Source: UBA11591 sp040220895
GTDB lineage: Bacteria > Bacteroidota > Bacteroidia > Flavobacteriales_E > Vicingaceae
Assembly: GCA_040220895.1 (NCBI GenBank)
Contig: JAVJVY010000017.1
Coordinates: 106,602-170,601, forward strand
Length of the DNA: 64,000 nucleotides
Direction of reading: 5' to 3'
In this document: one piece after another, positions 44,110-52,278 of the stretch
How the letters are laid out: every line of letters begins with the position of its first letter
Numbering within the stretch: position 1 is the first letter of the stretch
The notes under the pieces: generated by a model
The model's input: the letters and a program-made list of their open reading frames with translations, nothing else
What the model was told of the DNA's origin: nothing
Databases searched by the model: none
Translations under genes and position numbers: made by a program

Positions 44110-44727
44110 ATGAAAAATCTCAACTCCATTAACATACTGTACTGGATAAGCAATATTGCCATTGGTTTATTCGCCTTATTGTTGATCATTATTCTGATAA
44201 TGAATGCAGCCATCATTGCAGATGTTGGAATCGACAATAAAGTATTCACCATGGAATTACCCGTTGAAGTTGGCGGTGACAAAGGAACATATACCAGCAA
44301 TGAAAAAGTACATTCGGTTATACTTACAGAGGCCGTTGGAAAGGTCGGCATTGAGAATGCACCCAAATCAATGCTGTACCTTGGGTTGACTGCGCTATTA
44401 GCGTTTATGCTTATCGGACTCCGTTTTTCGTGGATTTTTAGAAAATTCATGATCAACGTGCGCTTGGGTGAAATTTTCATATTACAGAACATGAAGCATT
44501 TGCGCCAAATGTCTTATTTAATCGTGCTGTATTGGCTCTTGCGCCTGACTTATCACAAAATAATTTTCCACCTGTATGTGGGCAGAATAGCATTCGAACA
44601 CGTCAAATTCAACAACGATTTTGACTATCAATTTACCATGCTTATTCCCGCACTTTTTCTTTTCGTACTATCCCATATTTTTGTCAAAGGAATCACGATG
44701 GATGAAGAATTAAAATTAACTGTCTGA
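44110..44727 (+). CDS. DUF2975 membrane protein
   Basis: The 205-residue protein has four membrane segments (about 12-33, 88-108, 130-150 and 172-192) and matches DUF2975, a family that almost always sits beside a small XRE regulator of the YozG type. Here that regulator follows after one base. The conserved C-terminal motif is FVLSHIFVKGITMDEELKLTV. The pair is common in many bacteria and is thought to be self-regulated, but no cellular function is established to my knowledge. Confidence 0.88.
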   Translation: MKNLNSINILYWISNIAIGLFALLLIIILIMNAAIIADVGIDNKVFTMELPVEVGGDKGTYTSNEKVHSVILTEAVGKVGIENAPKSMLYLGLTALLAFMLIGLRFSWIFRKFMINVRLGEIFILQNMKHLRQMSYLIVLYWLLRLTYHKIIFHLYVGRIAFEHVKFNNDFDYQFTMLIPALFLFVLSHIFVKGITMDEELKLTV

Positions 44728-44728
44728 T

Positions 44729-44938
44729 ATGGCCATATTAGTAAACCTGGACGTGATGCTTGCCAAGCGCAAGATGAGACTTACTGAACTTTCTGAGAAG
44801 GTGGGATTGACCATGGCCAATCTCTCTATTCTAAAAACCGGCAAAGCCAGAGCGATTCGCTTTTCAACCCTGGATCAGATCTGCAACATTCTTGATTGCC
44901 AACCCGGAGATATTTTGGAATACCAACCGGAAATGTAA
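44729..44938 (+). CDS. XRE-family transcriptional regulator (YozG/Cro-CI type)
   Basis: The 69-residue protein is a single helix-turn-helix domain: VNLDVMLAKRKMRLTELSEK, VGLTMANLSILKTGKARAIR, then FSTLDQICNILDCQPGDIL. It most likely represses its own operon through the palindromes at 44038-44075. It starts one base after the DUF2975 stop. The pairing with DUF2975 is the standard arrangement for this family. Confidence 0.9.
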   Translation: MAILVNLDVMLAKRKMRLTELSEKVGLTMANLSILKTGKARAIRFSTLDQICNILDCQPGDILEYQPEM

Positions 44939-44987
44939 TCGTGTGCCATGTGCACCAAGCACAGAAAACTATTTAACTACAAACTCC

Positions 44988-45284
44988 ATGTTAATGAAAA
45001 AAGAAGAACGAATACTGACCATGCACCCACAAGGAAAAAAGGGCGTGCATATTGCATTAAGTAAGTACGATTTAATCAAAGATTTCATACTCAAAACCGT
45101 GCAAAGTGCCGGAGAGATTACCCACGTAGACCTCAATGATTTGGCAGTTGATCAGTTGACCAGCACCTTCGACGGTAAAGTGGTATGGTACATTGTGACG
45201 GTAAAACTGGATCTGGAAGCAAGGGGACTGATTGAACGAATCCCAAAAACAAGCCCGCATAAACTGCGAATGCGGAAAAAATAA
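44988..45284 (+). CDS. Small protein, probable winged-helix fold
   Basis: I place the start at ATG 44988 or 44994, giving 97-99 residues. A longer frame from 44892 would overlap the XRE gene and read out of family. The product has a basic, alternating helix-strand pattern: YDLIKDFILKTVQSAGEITH, LAVDQLTSTFDGKVVWYIVT, VKLDLEARGLIERIP ending in RMRKK. That is what a winged helix would look like. It may be a DUF6958-type protein, but I am not sure. It is 49 bases after the XRE gene and may be cotranscribed. Confidence 0.6.
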   Translation: MLMKKEERILTMHPQGKKGVHIALSKYDLIKDFILKTVQSAGEITHVDLNDLAVDQLTSTFDGKVVWYIVTVKLDLEARGLIERIPKTSPHKLRMRKK

Positions 45285-45334
45285 CGCACCCTATTTATTC
45301 AATATCTTTTACGTTATGGTTCATACCTAATTCC

Positions 45335-46480
45335 CTAATAAACACTGGTGCTGAGCTGAAAAAGCGGCAAGTACATGGCAATAAGTATGAAAGCAACCAT
45401 CGATCCTACGCCAATGATAAGAATTGGTTCCAGCAAACTACCAAGACCGTTCAGCTTGTTCGAAACATCAGCGCTAAGCCCTTTTGCGATTTTCCCCAAT
45501 ACATGCTCCAACTGGCCCACTTCTTCTGCTACTTTGATAAGCGTGACAGTTCGAGCGTCGAACATTGGGTGCCGACTTATACAAGAAGAAAGGCTTTTTC
45601 CTTTAATAACTTGGTCTTCTATGTCGAGAAGCGCCTGTTCCAATGGGTAGAAACCGATCATTTTCTGCACCATTCCCAGGCTGGTATTCAAGGGGTTTTT
45701 TGATTTTACCAATAGATGAAGTGCAGAGAACAACCGGGCCAAGTAAATCTTTTGTACGATACGGCCTATAATCGGCATTCGCATCACCATTAGCGAAAGG
45801 AGCTGTCTGCTTCGGGCATTCTTCCGCCTAAAATAAATAAGTGATCCGCCGACCGTAAATAATAGCAATGTGATGGGTAACCATGTCTTGAGCTTGTCAG
45901 ATAGGTGAATGACCAATTGAGTGATCAAAGGCAATTCACCGTTGAATCGCTTGAATACATCTTCAAACAGCGGCACAACAAAATTCAGAAGAAAGAACAC
46001 AGCACCTATTGCCACCGAAAAAACGACGGCCGGATAACTCAGTGCGCTGCTTAACTTCTTACGCTGATCAGATAGTTGCTCGTAATAATTTCGGATTTCT
46101 TCCAATACCTCAACGGTATTGCCTGTTTCTTCGCCAATTTTTATGCTGAAGTGCTCGTAATCAGTGAAAACCCCGGAATCGCTCATTGCATCCGAAAGAC
46201 TCTTGCCATTGATGATGTCTTTTTTTAACCCCCGAATGATCACCGTTAATTTGGACTTTTCTTTTCCTTGTGCCAACAGCAGGTCGATGGCATTTTCCAA
46301 ATCAAGGCCCGAGGTCAACAAAAGGTGCAACTCTTCGTAAAAAGTCAATTTATCCCGTAATTTAAGTCCTCTTGGCTTGGTAAAATCGTATTGAAGCCAT
46401 TGGCCGATGTTCCACGAAGCATCTCCATTGGTGTGCGGTTTGGTTCTTATATCGTCCATGCTAATGGCCATATCCAGCAA
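45335..46480 (-). CDS. gspF: Type II secretion / type IV pilus inner-membrane platform protein (GspF/PilC)
   Basis: The 381-residue protein has two copies of the T2SSF domain (about 40-165 and 245-370), each followed by membrane helices (about 150-175, 200-220 and 350-375). Signatures are LTFYEELHLLLTSGLDLENA, GKSLSDAMSDSGVFTDYEH, VEVLEEIRNYYEQL and, in the second copy, LIKVAEEVGQLEHVLGKIA. It anchors the GspE ATPase and drives pseudopilus assembly. It is the last gene of the operon. A start at 46459, right after the previous stop, is an alternative to 46480. Confidence 0.92.
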   Translation of the reverse strand: MLDMAISMDDIRTKPHTNGDASWNIGQWLQYDFTKPRGLKLRDKLTFYEELHLLLTSGLDLENAIDLLLAQGKEKSKLTVIIRGLKKDIINGKSLSDAMSDSGVFTDYEHFSIKIGEETGNTVEVLEEIRNYYEQLSDQRKKLSSALSYPAVVFSVAIGAVFFLLNFVVPLFEDVFKRFNGELPLITQLVIHLSDKLKTWLPITLLLFTVGGSLIYFRRKNARSRQLLSLMVMRMPIIGRIVQKIYLARLFSALHLLVKSKNPLNTSLGMVQKMIGFYPLEQALLDIEDQVIKGKSLSSCISRHPMFDARTVTLIKVAEEVGQLEHVLGKIAKGLSADVSNKLNGLGSLLEPILIIGVGSMVAFILIAMYLPLFQLSTSVY

Positions 46481-46907
46481 TTAGTGGAACAGATGCATAG
46501 TCCTTTTGATAGCGAAATGACCAAGAACCTGCCCTGAATTCGATGAGATTAACCAAAGATTCGCCGTCCTTAAAATATTCAACGTTCATATTCCCTTGGA
46601 AAAGGGTGTCGGTGTGGTCGTTGACTAGACGTAAGACAAAGGAGTTGCTGTTCTGATAGCTGACCCTGTGTTGATTACCAATCATCTTTACGAGTCCATC
46701 CTCTTTGCGTATTTCAGTTGCCCTTTCCATGTCGGTTGTCAACACATACCGCAGTTCACTCAGCATATTTACTTCCTTCATCATAGACATTCGACGATTA
46801 ATGGCCTTGGATGCATGCAAATAGGCCGTTAGCCCAAATCCAATGACCAGCGAACTGAGAATCATTCCAATCAACACGTCGATGATGGTAAATCCTTTCA
46901 AACTCAT
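46461..46907 (-). CDS. Pseudopilin-like protein (GspJ/PilW type)
   Basis: The 148-residue protein begins with a prepilin signal MSLKG followed by FTIIDVLIGMILSSLVIGFG, so cleavage would leave Phe at +1, with Asp rather than Glu at +5. A long hydrophobic helix and then a beta-rich C-terminal domain follow (YVLTTDMERATEIRKEDGLV and so on), as in GspJ/PilW minor pseudopilins. It overlaps the next upstream gene by 4 bases. Which minor pseudopilin it equals is inferred from size and order. Confidence 0.7.
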   Translation of the reverse strand: MSLKGFTIIDVLIGMILSSLVIGFGLTAYLHASKAINRRMSMMKEVNMLSELRYVLTTDMERATEIRKEDGLVKMIGNQHRVSYQNSNSFVLRLVNDHTDTLFQGNMNVEYFKDGESLVNLIEFRAGSWSFRYQKDYASVPLIAGYGH

Positions 46908-47233
46908 GGAACTATTTTTTTCAACCTTTTCTTTTCCAGTATAAGCATGCCATTTTGATCTTTTACTTTCAGGGTGATCACGATCATATCCTTGAACAGG
47001 TAATGGTTTTCGCTGCTTGAAGCAATGTTGAATTCGCTGTAATTATTTTGAACATCGAAATCATCCCGGGTATTTTCTAATTCGAGCAAACAACTTTCGG
47101 CCTTGAACTTAGTTAGATTTGAGTGGCTGGACATGACGTTTTGTACGATTGCCATGGTGAATGCAATAGCCGTTAAAATTAAGACAGAACTGAAAATGGC
47201 CTCGAGTGTGCTAAAAGCGTTTAATCTAACCAT
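46904..47233 (-). CDS. Pseudopilin-like protein (GspI/PilV type)
   Basis: The 109-residue protein has the prepilin-like start MVRLNA then FSTLEAIFSSVLILTAIAFT, with Glu at +5 of the predicted mature protein. The residue before the cleavage point is Ala, not Gly. A short C-terminal domain with two beta-rich strands ends in KKRLKKIVP. It overlaps the upstream gene by 13 bases and the downstream one by 4. Its size suits GspI. Confidence 0.68.
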   Translation of the reverse strand: MVRLNAFSTLEAIFSSVLILTAIAFTMAIVQNVMSSHSNLTKFKAESCLLELENTRDDFDVQNNYSEFNIASSSENHYLFKDMIVITLKVKDQNGMLILEKKRLKKIVP

Positions 47234-48465
47234 TGTAGAATTTTTTTATTTGAATCATCCAAGGCCAAAGAAGAAAGGTAATTTGTTGGCAGGCCTAAAC
47301 GGCTGATTCGTGCGTTCAATAAATGATTGGAATACTTGGCTGATGCCGTATTTAATGAGAAGCCTTCGGTATAGACTTGGCCATACACAGCTCCTTCCAA
47401 TTCCAGCTGCCCTTGGACGTAAACAACGCCCGTAACACTTGACTTCTTGTCGATTGACATTCTGGCCGGATTTCTGTAGTGCTTGGCATCACCATGTATC
47501 ACGATGTCTCCTTCAACACTGGAATTCACGATGAGTAATCCAGGTTTTATAACTGTAGCTGGTGCATTTAAGCACATGCTGGAAGGATAAGTTAAGTTGA
47601 CCTCGTTTTTAATGATAATGGAATCAGTTGCCAGTAAATGCGCTTGGCCAAAGGTATTGTTTCGGATACTGATCAAGGGAGCAATTAACTGCACACCTGC
47701 CAGGTTGCAGTGGCTTACGTCGATGGACGTCCGACTGTAAAGAATGAGATTTCCGCCCAGGGACATGTTGGAAAGATCAATTCGACCATCACTTGCATAG
47801 ACCACCGTCTTTGAGGACCATGGTTGGTAGAACGCTTCACCGTATAGCATATCGGCACCCAGCACGCTGTCATTGTCGAAGAATCCACTTATCAGGGATT
47901 GCTGTTGAGGGTCAAGATTGGGGTTTAGGAGCGGAAGGTTTTTACTGCTGTTTGAGCCAGAAGACGTCGGTAATTGCCCATTAAATGATTGCCCCTCGAT
48001 ATACGCTCGCTTAATGCCAGCGCGAGGTAAAAGGGCCCGCCCCTGTATAACCGTATTTCCAGCCAGGGAAAGGGATTGATTTCGGTCGGCCAAATACAAA
48101 CACAGATCGCTATTTTGCAGCGATGAACTTCCCAGAAGAGCGTGCTTGCTGATGGTTTTGCCCTCGAATGCAGCACTTGCGCGTATGAGTTTAAAAAGGC
48201 CCCAATCTGAAGAAACGAGTCGAACTTCAGACCTCGCATCGTCTTTGAAAAGTTGGATGCCCCGGGCTTTATTCGCTTCCAAACGCAATTCTTCGCTTGT
48301 TGCAAGGGTGATGGCGGATTTCAACTTAAAAAGCACCGATAAATAATTGCTCCGTTTTTGTTCAATGCTTCGTTGATGAAAGGAAAAGAGAACAAAGCAA
48401 CTAGATATGCCCGTGATCAACAGGCAAATAAAAATGGCGTACAGTATGCTACCTCCTCTTAGCAT
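47221..48465 (-). CDS. Pseudopilin-like protein with beta-helix-like body (GspK/PilX position)
   Basis: The 414-residue protein starts MLRGGSILYAIFICLLITGI, which resembles the N terminus of GspK/PilX: a short basic leader, Gly, and a hydrophobic helix with no Glu at +5. The body is not GspK-like. Residues about 225-385 carry short repeated hydrophobic strands (GRIDLSNMSLGGNLILYSRT, VIKPGLLIVNSSVEGDIVIH, SSVTGVVYVQGQLELEGAVY), as in parallel beta-helix or bactofilin-type proteins. It overlaps the MORN gene by one base and the next pseudopilin gene by 13. I infer a tip or structural component of the pseudopilus. Confidence 0.6.
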   Translation of the reverse strand: MLRGGSILYAIFICLLITGISSCFVLFSFHQRSIEQKRSNYLSVLFKLKSAITLATSEELRLEANKARGIQLFKDDARSEVRLVSSDWGLFKLIRASAAFEGKTISKHALLGSSSLQNSDLCLYLADRNQSLSLAGNTVIQGRALLPRAGIKRAYIEGQSFNGQLPTSSGSNSSKNLPLLNPNLDPQQQSLISGFFDNDSVLGADMLYGEAFYQPWSSKTVVYASDGRIDLSNMSLGGNLILYSRTSIDVSHCNLAGVQLIAPLISIRNNTFGQAHLLATDSIIIKNEVNLTYPSSMCLNAPATVIKPGLLIVNSSVEGDIVIHGDAKHYRNPARMSIDKKSSVTGVVYVQGQLELEGAVYGQVYTEGFSLNTASAKYSNHLLNARISRLGLPTNYLSSLALDDSNKKILQWLD

Positions 48466-49133
48466 TAGGTAATGGTTGAACCGTCTTCACTCTTCTTGAA
48501 TCCCTTTTTAAGCCATTCCATGAAATTCTTTTTTTCGCGCTGCTCTTTTCTTTTCTTTTTACTGCCCTTGTCGCCGTTTAGGATCTCGTAATCAAGTTTT
48601 TTTGTAGCCTTTTTTTCCTTTTTTACTTTTTCACCCTTAACCCGTATGCCATCGATGTAAATTTTTTCACTTCCAATTTGATGCCCTTTATAAAAGCGGA
48701 CTTTCTTAGTGAGGTTACCATCTGAATCAAAATATTTCTCTAATCCGTTTTTTTTCCCGTTTTTCCATCTTGCGCTGGCGGCGATGCGTCCATTTTTAGA
48801 CCATTGCTTCCAATCACCTCTCTTAATGCCGTATTTCACATTCCATTGTTCAACCAAATTGCCTTCTTTGTCATAGACCTGAACCATGCCGTGCATCAGT
48901 TGACCCGAATGCGACCCCTTATTTGCGTGCACCTTATTGTTTTGATACCAGTAGTACATCACCTTGTCACGATGGTTGATCTGTTTTGCAGAACTACAAA
49001 CATGAAATACAAGGGTTTGATCATTCTGGTTTACCGTTACCTCTCTGTAATTCTTGGAAGACGCCAATTGCTGTGCCACAGACTGGAAATGAAAAGCCAT
49101 GAATATCATTATGGTAATGCAGAATACTCTCAT
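48465..49133 (-). CDS. Secreted MORN-repeat protein (YwqK type)
   Basis: The 222-residue protein has a signal peptide (1-20, ending QSVAQ) and MORN-like repeats of the YwqK type (about 88-165): GMVQVYDKEGNLVEQWNVKY, GDWKQWSKNGRIAASARW, GLEKYFDSDGNLTKKVRFYK. The last 60 residues are very rich in lysine and charged residues. It overlaps the upstream PilP/GspC-like gene by 4 bases and the next by 1, so it belongs to the secretion operon. Why a MORN protein is part of it is not known; I know no canonical T2SS part like it. Confidence 0.7.
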   Translation of the reverse strand: MRVFCITIMIFMAFHFQSVAQQLASSKNYREVTVNQNDQTLVFHVCSSAKQINHRDKVMYYWYQNNKVHANKGSHSGQLMHGMVQVYDKEGNLVEQWNVKYGIKRGDWKQWSKNGRIAASARWKNGKKNGLEKYFDSDGNLTKKVRFYKGHQIGSEKIYIDGIRVKGEKVKKEKKATKKLDYEILNGDKGSKKKRKEQREKKNFMEWLKKGFKKSEDGSTIT

Positions 49134-49600
49134 TTGCGGATGGTTTTATGTTCGCCCGAATAGGTCACCAGAATGGAGTCCTTGAAAATTCGGTTTAGTT
49201 CAAGGCCATCGGTCTCGACTCCGGCTTTCAGTATCTTTTCAACTCCATTTATCTTGATCATTGCCATTGCTTCTTGATTTCGGCTGCCGATGGATCCGTT
49301 GTATTCAACCCCCGGCCAGGAAATTATTGCCGGTGCTTTTTGTAGTTGTTTTTTAGAAGTAAGCCCGGGTGTGTTATGTATCACAGAACGACGGCTGCGC
49401 TCAAGGAAGGGATCCCTGTAATTCAAAAGCAGTGTGTCTGACATGCCGGCGACCTCTATTTCACCGCTGTGGATCATTTCTTCCGCTTGCAAGTAAACGC
49501 CTTGTTCATCCTCGCCCCAAGATAGAAGCTGCACAATAACGGAAGTCCAAACCAGGACGACAAGTGCTAACAATCCATATTTCAACCATTTTTTATTCAT
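49130..49600 (-). CDS. PilP/GspC-like assembly protein
   Basis: The product is 156 residues from ATG 49600, chosen because it makes the ATGA overlap with the gene before; a frame open to 49621 adds seven poor residues. One N-terminal membrane helix (about 6-26) is followed by the motif NYRDPF, typical of PilP and GspC. A homology-region-like beta domain follows (AMAMIKINGVEKILKAGVET, then NRIFKDSILVTYSGEHKTI). This domain normally contacts the secretin. The assignment is by motif and operon position and is moderately secure. Confidence 0.65.
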   Translation of the reverse strand: MNKKWLKYGLLALVVLVWTSVIVQLLSWGEDEQGVYLQAEEMIHSGEIEVAGMSDTLLLNYRDPFLERSRRSVIHNTPGLTSKKQLQKAPAIISWPGVEYNGSIGSRNQEAMAMIKINGVEKILKAGVETDGLELNRIFKDSILVTYSGEHKTIRK

Positions 49601-50544
49601 GGCGAGATGGTGAAATTCCAAATGCTACTTATGGGACTTATGTTTCCCGCTTTGTCAAATGATTTAACATACCAGTAATATGTTCCCGGACCAAGAGAAT
49701 CGCTAAAAGAAGGCTGTTCCAGCACCATAATCGGTCGTGCCAGATCATTCAATAAGGCGTCTTGATAGATGTACAGACTATCGAGCACTTTTGAACCTTG
49801 ATCTGATGCCCTGAACCAGCTGAATTGTTGCATGGCGTTGGCTAGAACAGCCATGTTGGCGGGAACATTCAGGACGGGCTTTTCGGGCGCTGTCCGGTCA
49901 ATGGTCAATTGATGCGTTGAGTATGGGGAAACAGAACTGCCGGCCTGGGCCCGGACTCCCCAGGTGTATTGGCCATCCTGCAGAGGGTAATCCTGATTGC
50001 TGAAAGTTGCACTTGTCACGATTTGTGCAGGGAATTCCAGGCTGCCATTCCAATCTAGTTGGCGTATCTCAAATCGGTAATCCTCGGCAAGAAAAGAACC
50101 TTCCCACTCAAATTCCAGAATAGTACTATTGCTGATGGCATTGTTATCAGGATCGAGCAAGTTCAGTGAAATGTCGCTGACATCGGTGATGGAATCCACC
50201 GTAAAAGATGAAGTGTCAGAAGAGGCCTGATAATTTCCATTCAAGGCAAGTACCCGCCATTGGTAAGCGCCGGCTTCTAAAGGCAGGGAAAGAGAATTTC
50301 CCGCAATCGTGCTGTCCAGTTGAATTTCTTCCACAAGAGTGAATTTGGGTTTTACGATCTGTAGCTTGTACTCAAATGCTCCTTCAACTTCAAGCCAGTT
50401 AAAAGAGACCGTGGATTTTTGGCTGACGTACAAGTGTGGCGGAGTGATCAATAACACAGGCTTCAGACTGATGTCTTCTTCAATGACGTCTTTGCAAGAA
50501 ATCACCGAGATCAATAGGATGATAATAATTCCGCTAGCTTTCAT
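49597..50544 (-). CDS. Lipoprotein with Ig/FN3-like domains
   Basis: The 315-residue protein has a lipoprotein signal (ILLISVISC, Cys17) and three repeated beta-sandwich-like segments of about 90 residues: YVSQKSTVSFNWLEVEGAFE, DPDNNAISNSTILEFEWEGS, NVPANMAVLANAMQQFSWFR, each ending with a Trp-bearing strand such as GAYQWRVLAL, GQYTWGVRAQ and GTYYWYVKSF. They resemble fibronectin type III or bacterial Ig domains. It may be an outer-membrane partner of the secretin (pilotin-like) or a surface part; neither is shown. It overlaps both neighbours. Confidence 0.68.
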   Translation of the reverse strand: MKASGIIIILLISVISCKDVIEEDISLKPVLLITPPHLYVSQKSTVSFNWLEVEGAFEYKLQIVKPKFTLVEEIQLDSTIAGNSLSLPLEAGAYQWRVLALNGNYQASSDTSSFTVDSITDVSDISLNLLDPDNNAISNSTILEFEWEGSFLAEDYRFEIRQLDWNGSLEFPAQIVTSATFSNQDYPLQDGQYTWGVRAQAGSSVSPYSTHQLTIDRTAPEKPVLNVPANMAVLANAMQQFSWFRASDQGSKVLDSLYIYQDALLNDLARPIMVLEQPSFSDSLGPGTYYWYVKSFDKAGNISPISSIWNFTISP

Positions 50545-51070
50545 ACACCTTGATTTTTAAGTTTTGAATGCAAACCGAAGCATTCAGCAAACGCTTTTTG
50601 CGCCGCTGGTCAAATTCAATGCCAAAATCAATTGACACAACCTTTCCCAAATCACTGTCCCTTTCAATGAGGTCGATCAATCGCAATATGGAGACCAAGG
50701 AACCACTGACTTGAAATGATTGCAAGTTGACATGGACGTCGCCGTACTGATATTGACGAGCCGGGGGCAGGGATTTTAACACCAGTTGGTGATTAGACAC
50801 GTAAACCGTAACCGTTTGGATAAGCATATTACTTGCATCTTCGTTGCTTGCACCTAGTAAAAGCGCTACATCGTGCAATTCGCTTTCAAGCCTCTTTAAT
50901 TTTATATCGTGGAATTGATTCTCTTCCAGGGATTGTTTAAGTGCGGCATGGTTTTGGATCAATTCAATCGTATCGGTCAGAGCGATTTTATAAATGGCCC
51001 ATGTCAGAACAGCCATGGAAAGCGAAAGCTTGATTAGGAATAACCTGGACAATTGACGCAGTGATTTCAT
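50534..51070 (-). CDS. PilO/GspM-like inner-membrane protein
   Basis: The 178-residue protein has one membrane helix (about 10-30), a coiled-coil-like region (about 35-70), and a small alpha-beta domain (about 75-175) with VNLQSFQVSGSLVSILRLID, as in PilO or GspM, which bind the PilN/GspL partner. It follows the PilM/N-like gene with a 4-base overlap and overlaps the lipoprotein gene by 11 bases. Identification rests on topology and order rather than strong motifs. Confidence 0.65.
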   Translation of the reverse strand: MKSLRQLSRLFLIKLSLSMAVLTWAIYKIALTDTIELIQNHAALKQSLEENQFHDIKLKRLESELHDVALLLGASNEDASNMLIQTVTVYVSNHQLVLKSLPPARQYQYGDVHVNLQSFQVSGSLVSILRLIDLIERDSDLGKVVSIDFGIEFDQRRKKRLLNASVCIQNLKIKVYES

Positions 51071-52278
51071 GACAGCAGAATGGTTAATTGGAAATATCCC
51101 GGTTTCCCTTTTGCTTCACGAGTGATGTCATCGACTCGTACGTTTTTTACCCAATCCAACAATCGCAGCGCATTGACAAACTCGTTGATTTCGACGTCTT
51201 TGGTAAGAGCTCCTCGAATTTGGATCACTGATGAATTAAATCCGATGACATCCGCATCAGAACTTGTCTGCTCAGGAGAAAGCACCATTTGTTCTAGCAT
51301 GATTCCACTGGGAACAAGGGCGGCGATTCGGTCGGCCATGAAGGATAGGGATTTACTGGCAAGTTGGTTTGACCTCAAAAACTCCTTCTTCAAATTAATT
51401 TCTGTTTCCAGGGTTTGCATGGTTTTAACCCGTTCCTGATCGAGGTCAGATTGCATACTCAAATGCCTTACTTTTTTGTTGTAATTGGTAAAAAGAAGGG
51501 TATTGATCAATAGGATGGCGAAGCAGGCTGTTGTGAATAAAACGGCGCTTTTTATTAGGAAGGTCGATTCGCGGTGTTTCAGTTTGATTCGTTCAAGATC
51601 AACGGCTTGGAGTACAACCCCGGGATCTTGAGCGAAATGCTGAATTGCCGCTGATAATGACAGCATATGCGATGCACCGAGGTCCTTCCCATCGACTTCA
51701 ACGCATTCTTCATTTTGCGAACTACCTTTTCTTTCTACACCTTGAATCTCGTTATTCTGGAACGAAATTTCATAGGTCGAAAAGTGAAACACACCACTTC
51801 CTTCTTTTAGAAAGATCGATTTCAACCCGCTAATTATTTCGAGTCCAAAATAGACGCCAAGCAATTTAATTCCACTAGAGCGCAACGTATCAATTAAGTT
51901 ATCTATCGAGGTTTTGCGTGCCAAGTGAACGGACATCAATTCCTCATTGACCCGATAAGCTTGCAGGTAGAAATCATCGGCATTGGACTGGGGGATGAGT
52001 TCTGAAATAAGGGTTTTTTTATCGGCCTGCAATCCAGAGAATTTATGGAGGATTCCCTTTCCATTGATGGTGATAAATACCGGTAGTTCGTGGTCCAGGT
52101 CCACGATCAATTCAGATAGATCAGAGCTCGCCTTCACCACCTTTTTGACCATGATATCATTGCCTTTTTTTTGCACGATCACAGCTGATAAAGACACAAC
52201 TCCGTTGTCGCTTAGCAGCACCGATAATCCGACGGCCCGCTGATCGAATGCGTTCGATATGGATTTAACCAGGTTCAT
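51067..52278 (-). CDS. GspL-like (PilM/PilN-like) inner-membrane assembly protein
   Basis: The 403-residue protein has an N-terminal cytoplasmic domain (about 1-230) in the style of the actin-like PilM/GspL domain, one membrane helix (about 237-260), and a periplasmic coiled-coil plus ferredoxin-like domain (about 265-400) as in PilN (PSGIMLEQMVLS, then INEFVNALRLLDWVKNVRV). The ATP-binding motifs of PilM are not obvious. It links the ATPase in the cytoplasm to PilO/GspM-like proteins. It overlaps the secretin gene by one base (TAATG) and the PilO-like gene by 4. Confidence 0.75.
   Translation of the reverse strand: MNLVKSISNAFDQRAVGLSVLLSDNGVVSLSAVIVQKKGNDIMVKKVVKASSDLSELIVDLDHELPVFITINGKGILHKFSGLQADKKTLISELIPQSNADDFYLQAYRVNEELMSVHLARKTSIDNLIDTLRSSGIKLLGVYFGLEIISGLKSIFLKEGSGVFHFSTYEISFQNNEIQGVERKGSSQNEECVEVDGKDLGASHMLSLSAAIQHFAQDPGVVLQAVDLERIKLKHRESTFLIKSAVLFTTACFAILLINTLLFTNYNKKVRHLSMQSDLDQERVKTMQTLETEINLKKEFLRSNQLASKSLSFMADRIAALVPSGIMLEQMVLSPEQTSSDADVIGFNSSVIQIRGALTKDVEINEFVNALRLLDWVKNVRVDDITREAKGKPGYFQLTILLS

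Noticed and set aside
44100..44492. 130-codon ORF on the minus strand within the DUF2975 gene
   Set aside because: It is antisense to the membrane segments of DUF2975 and overlaps the promoter region; no family match.
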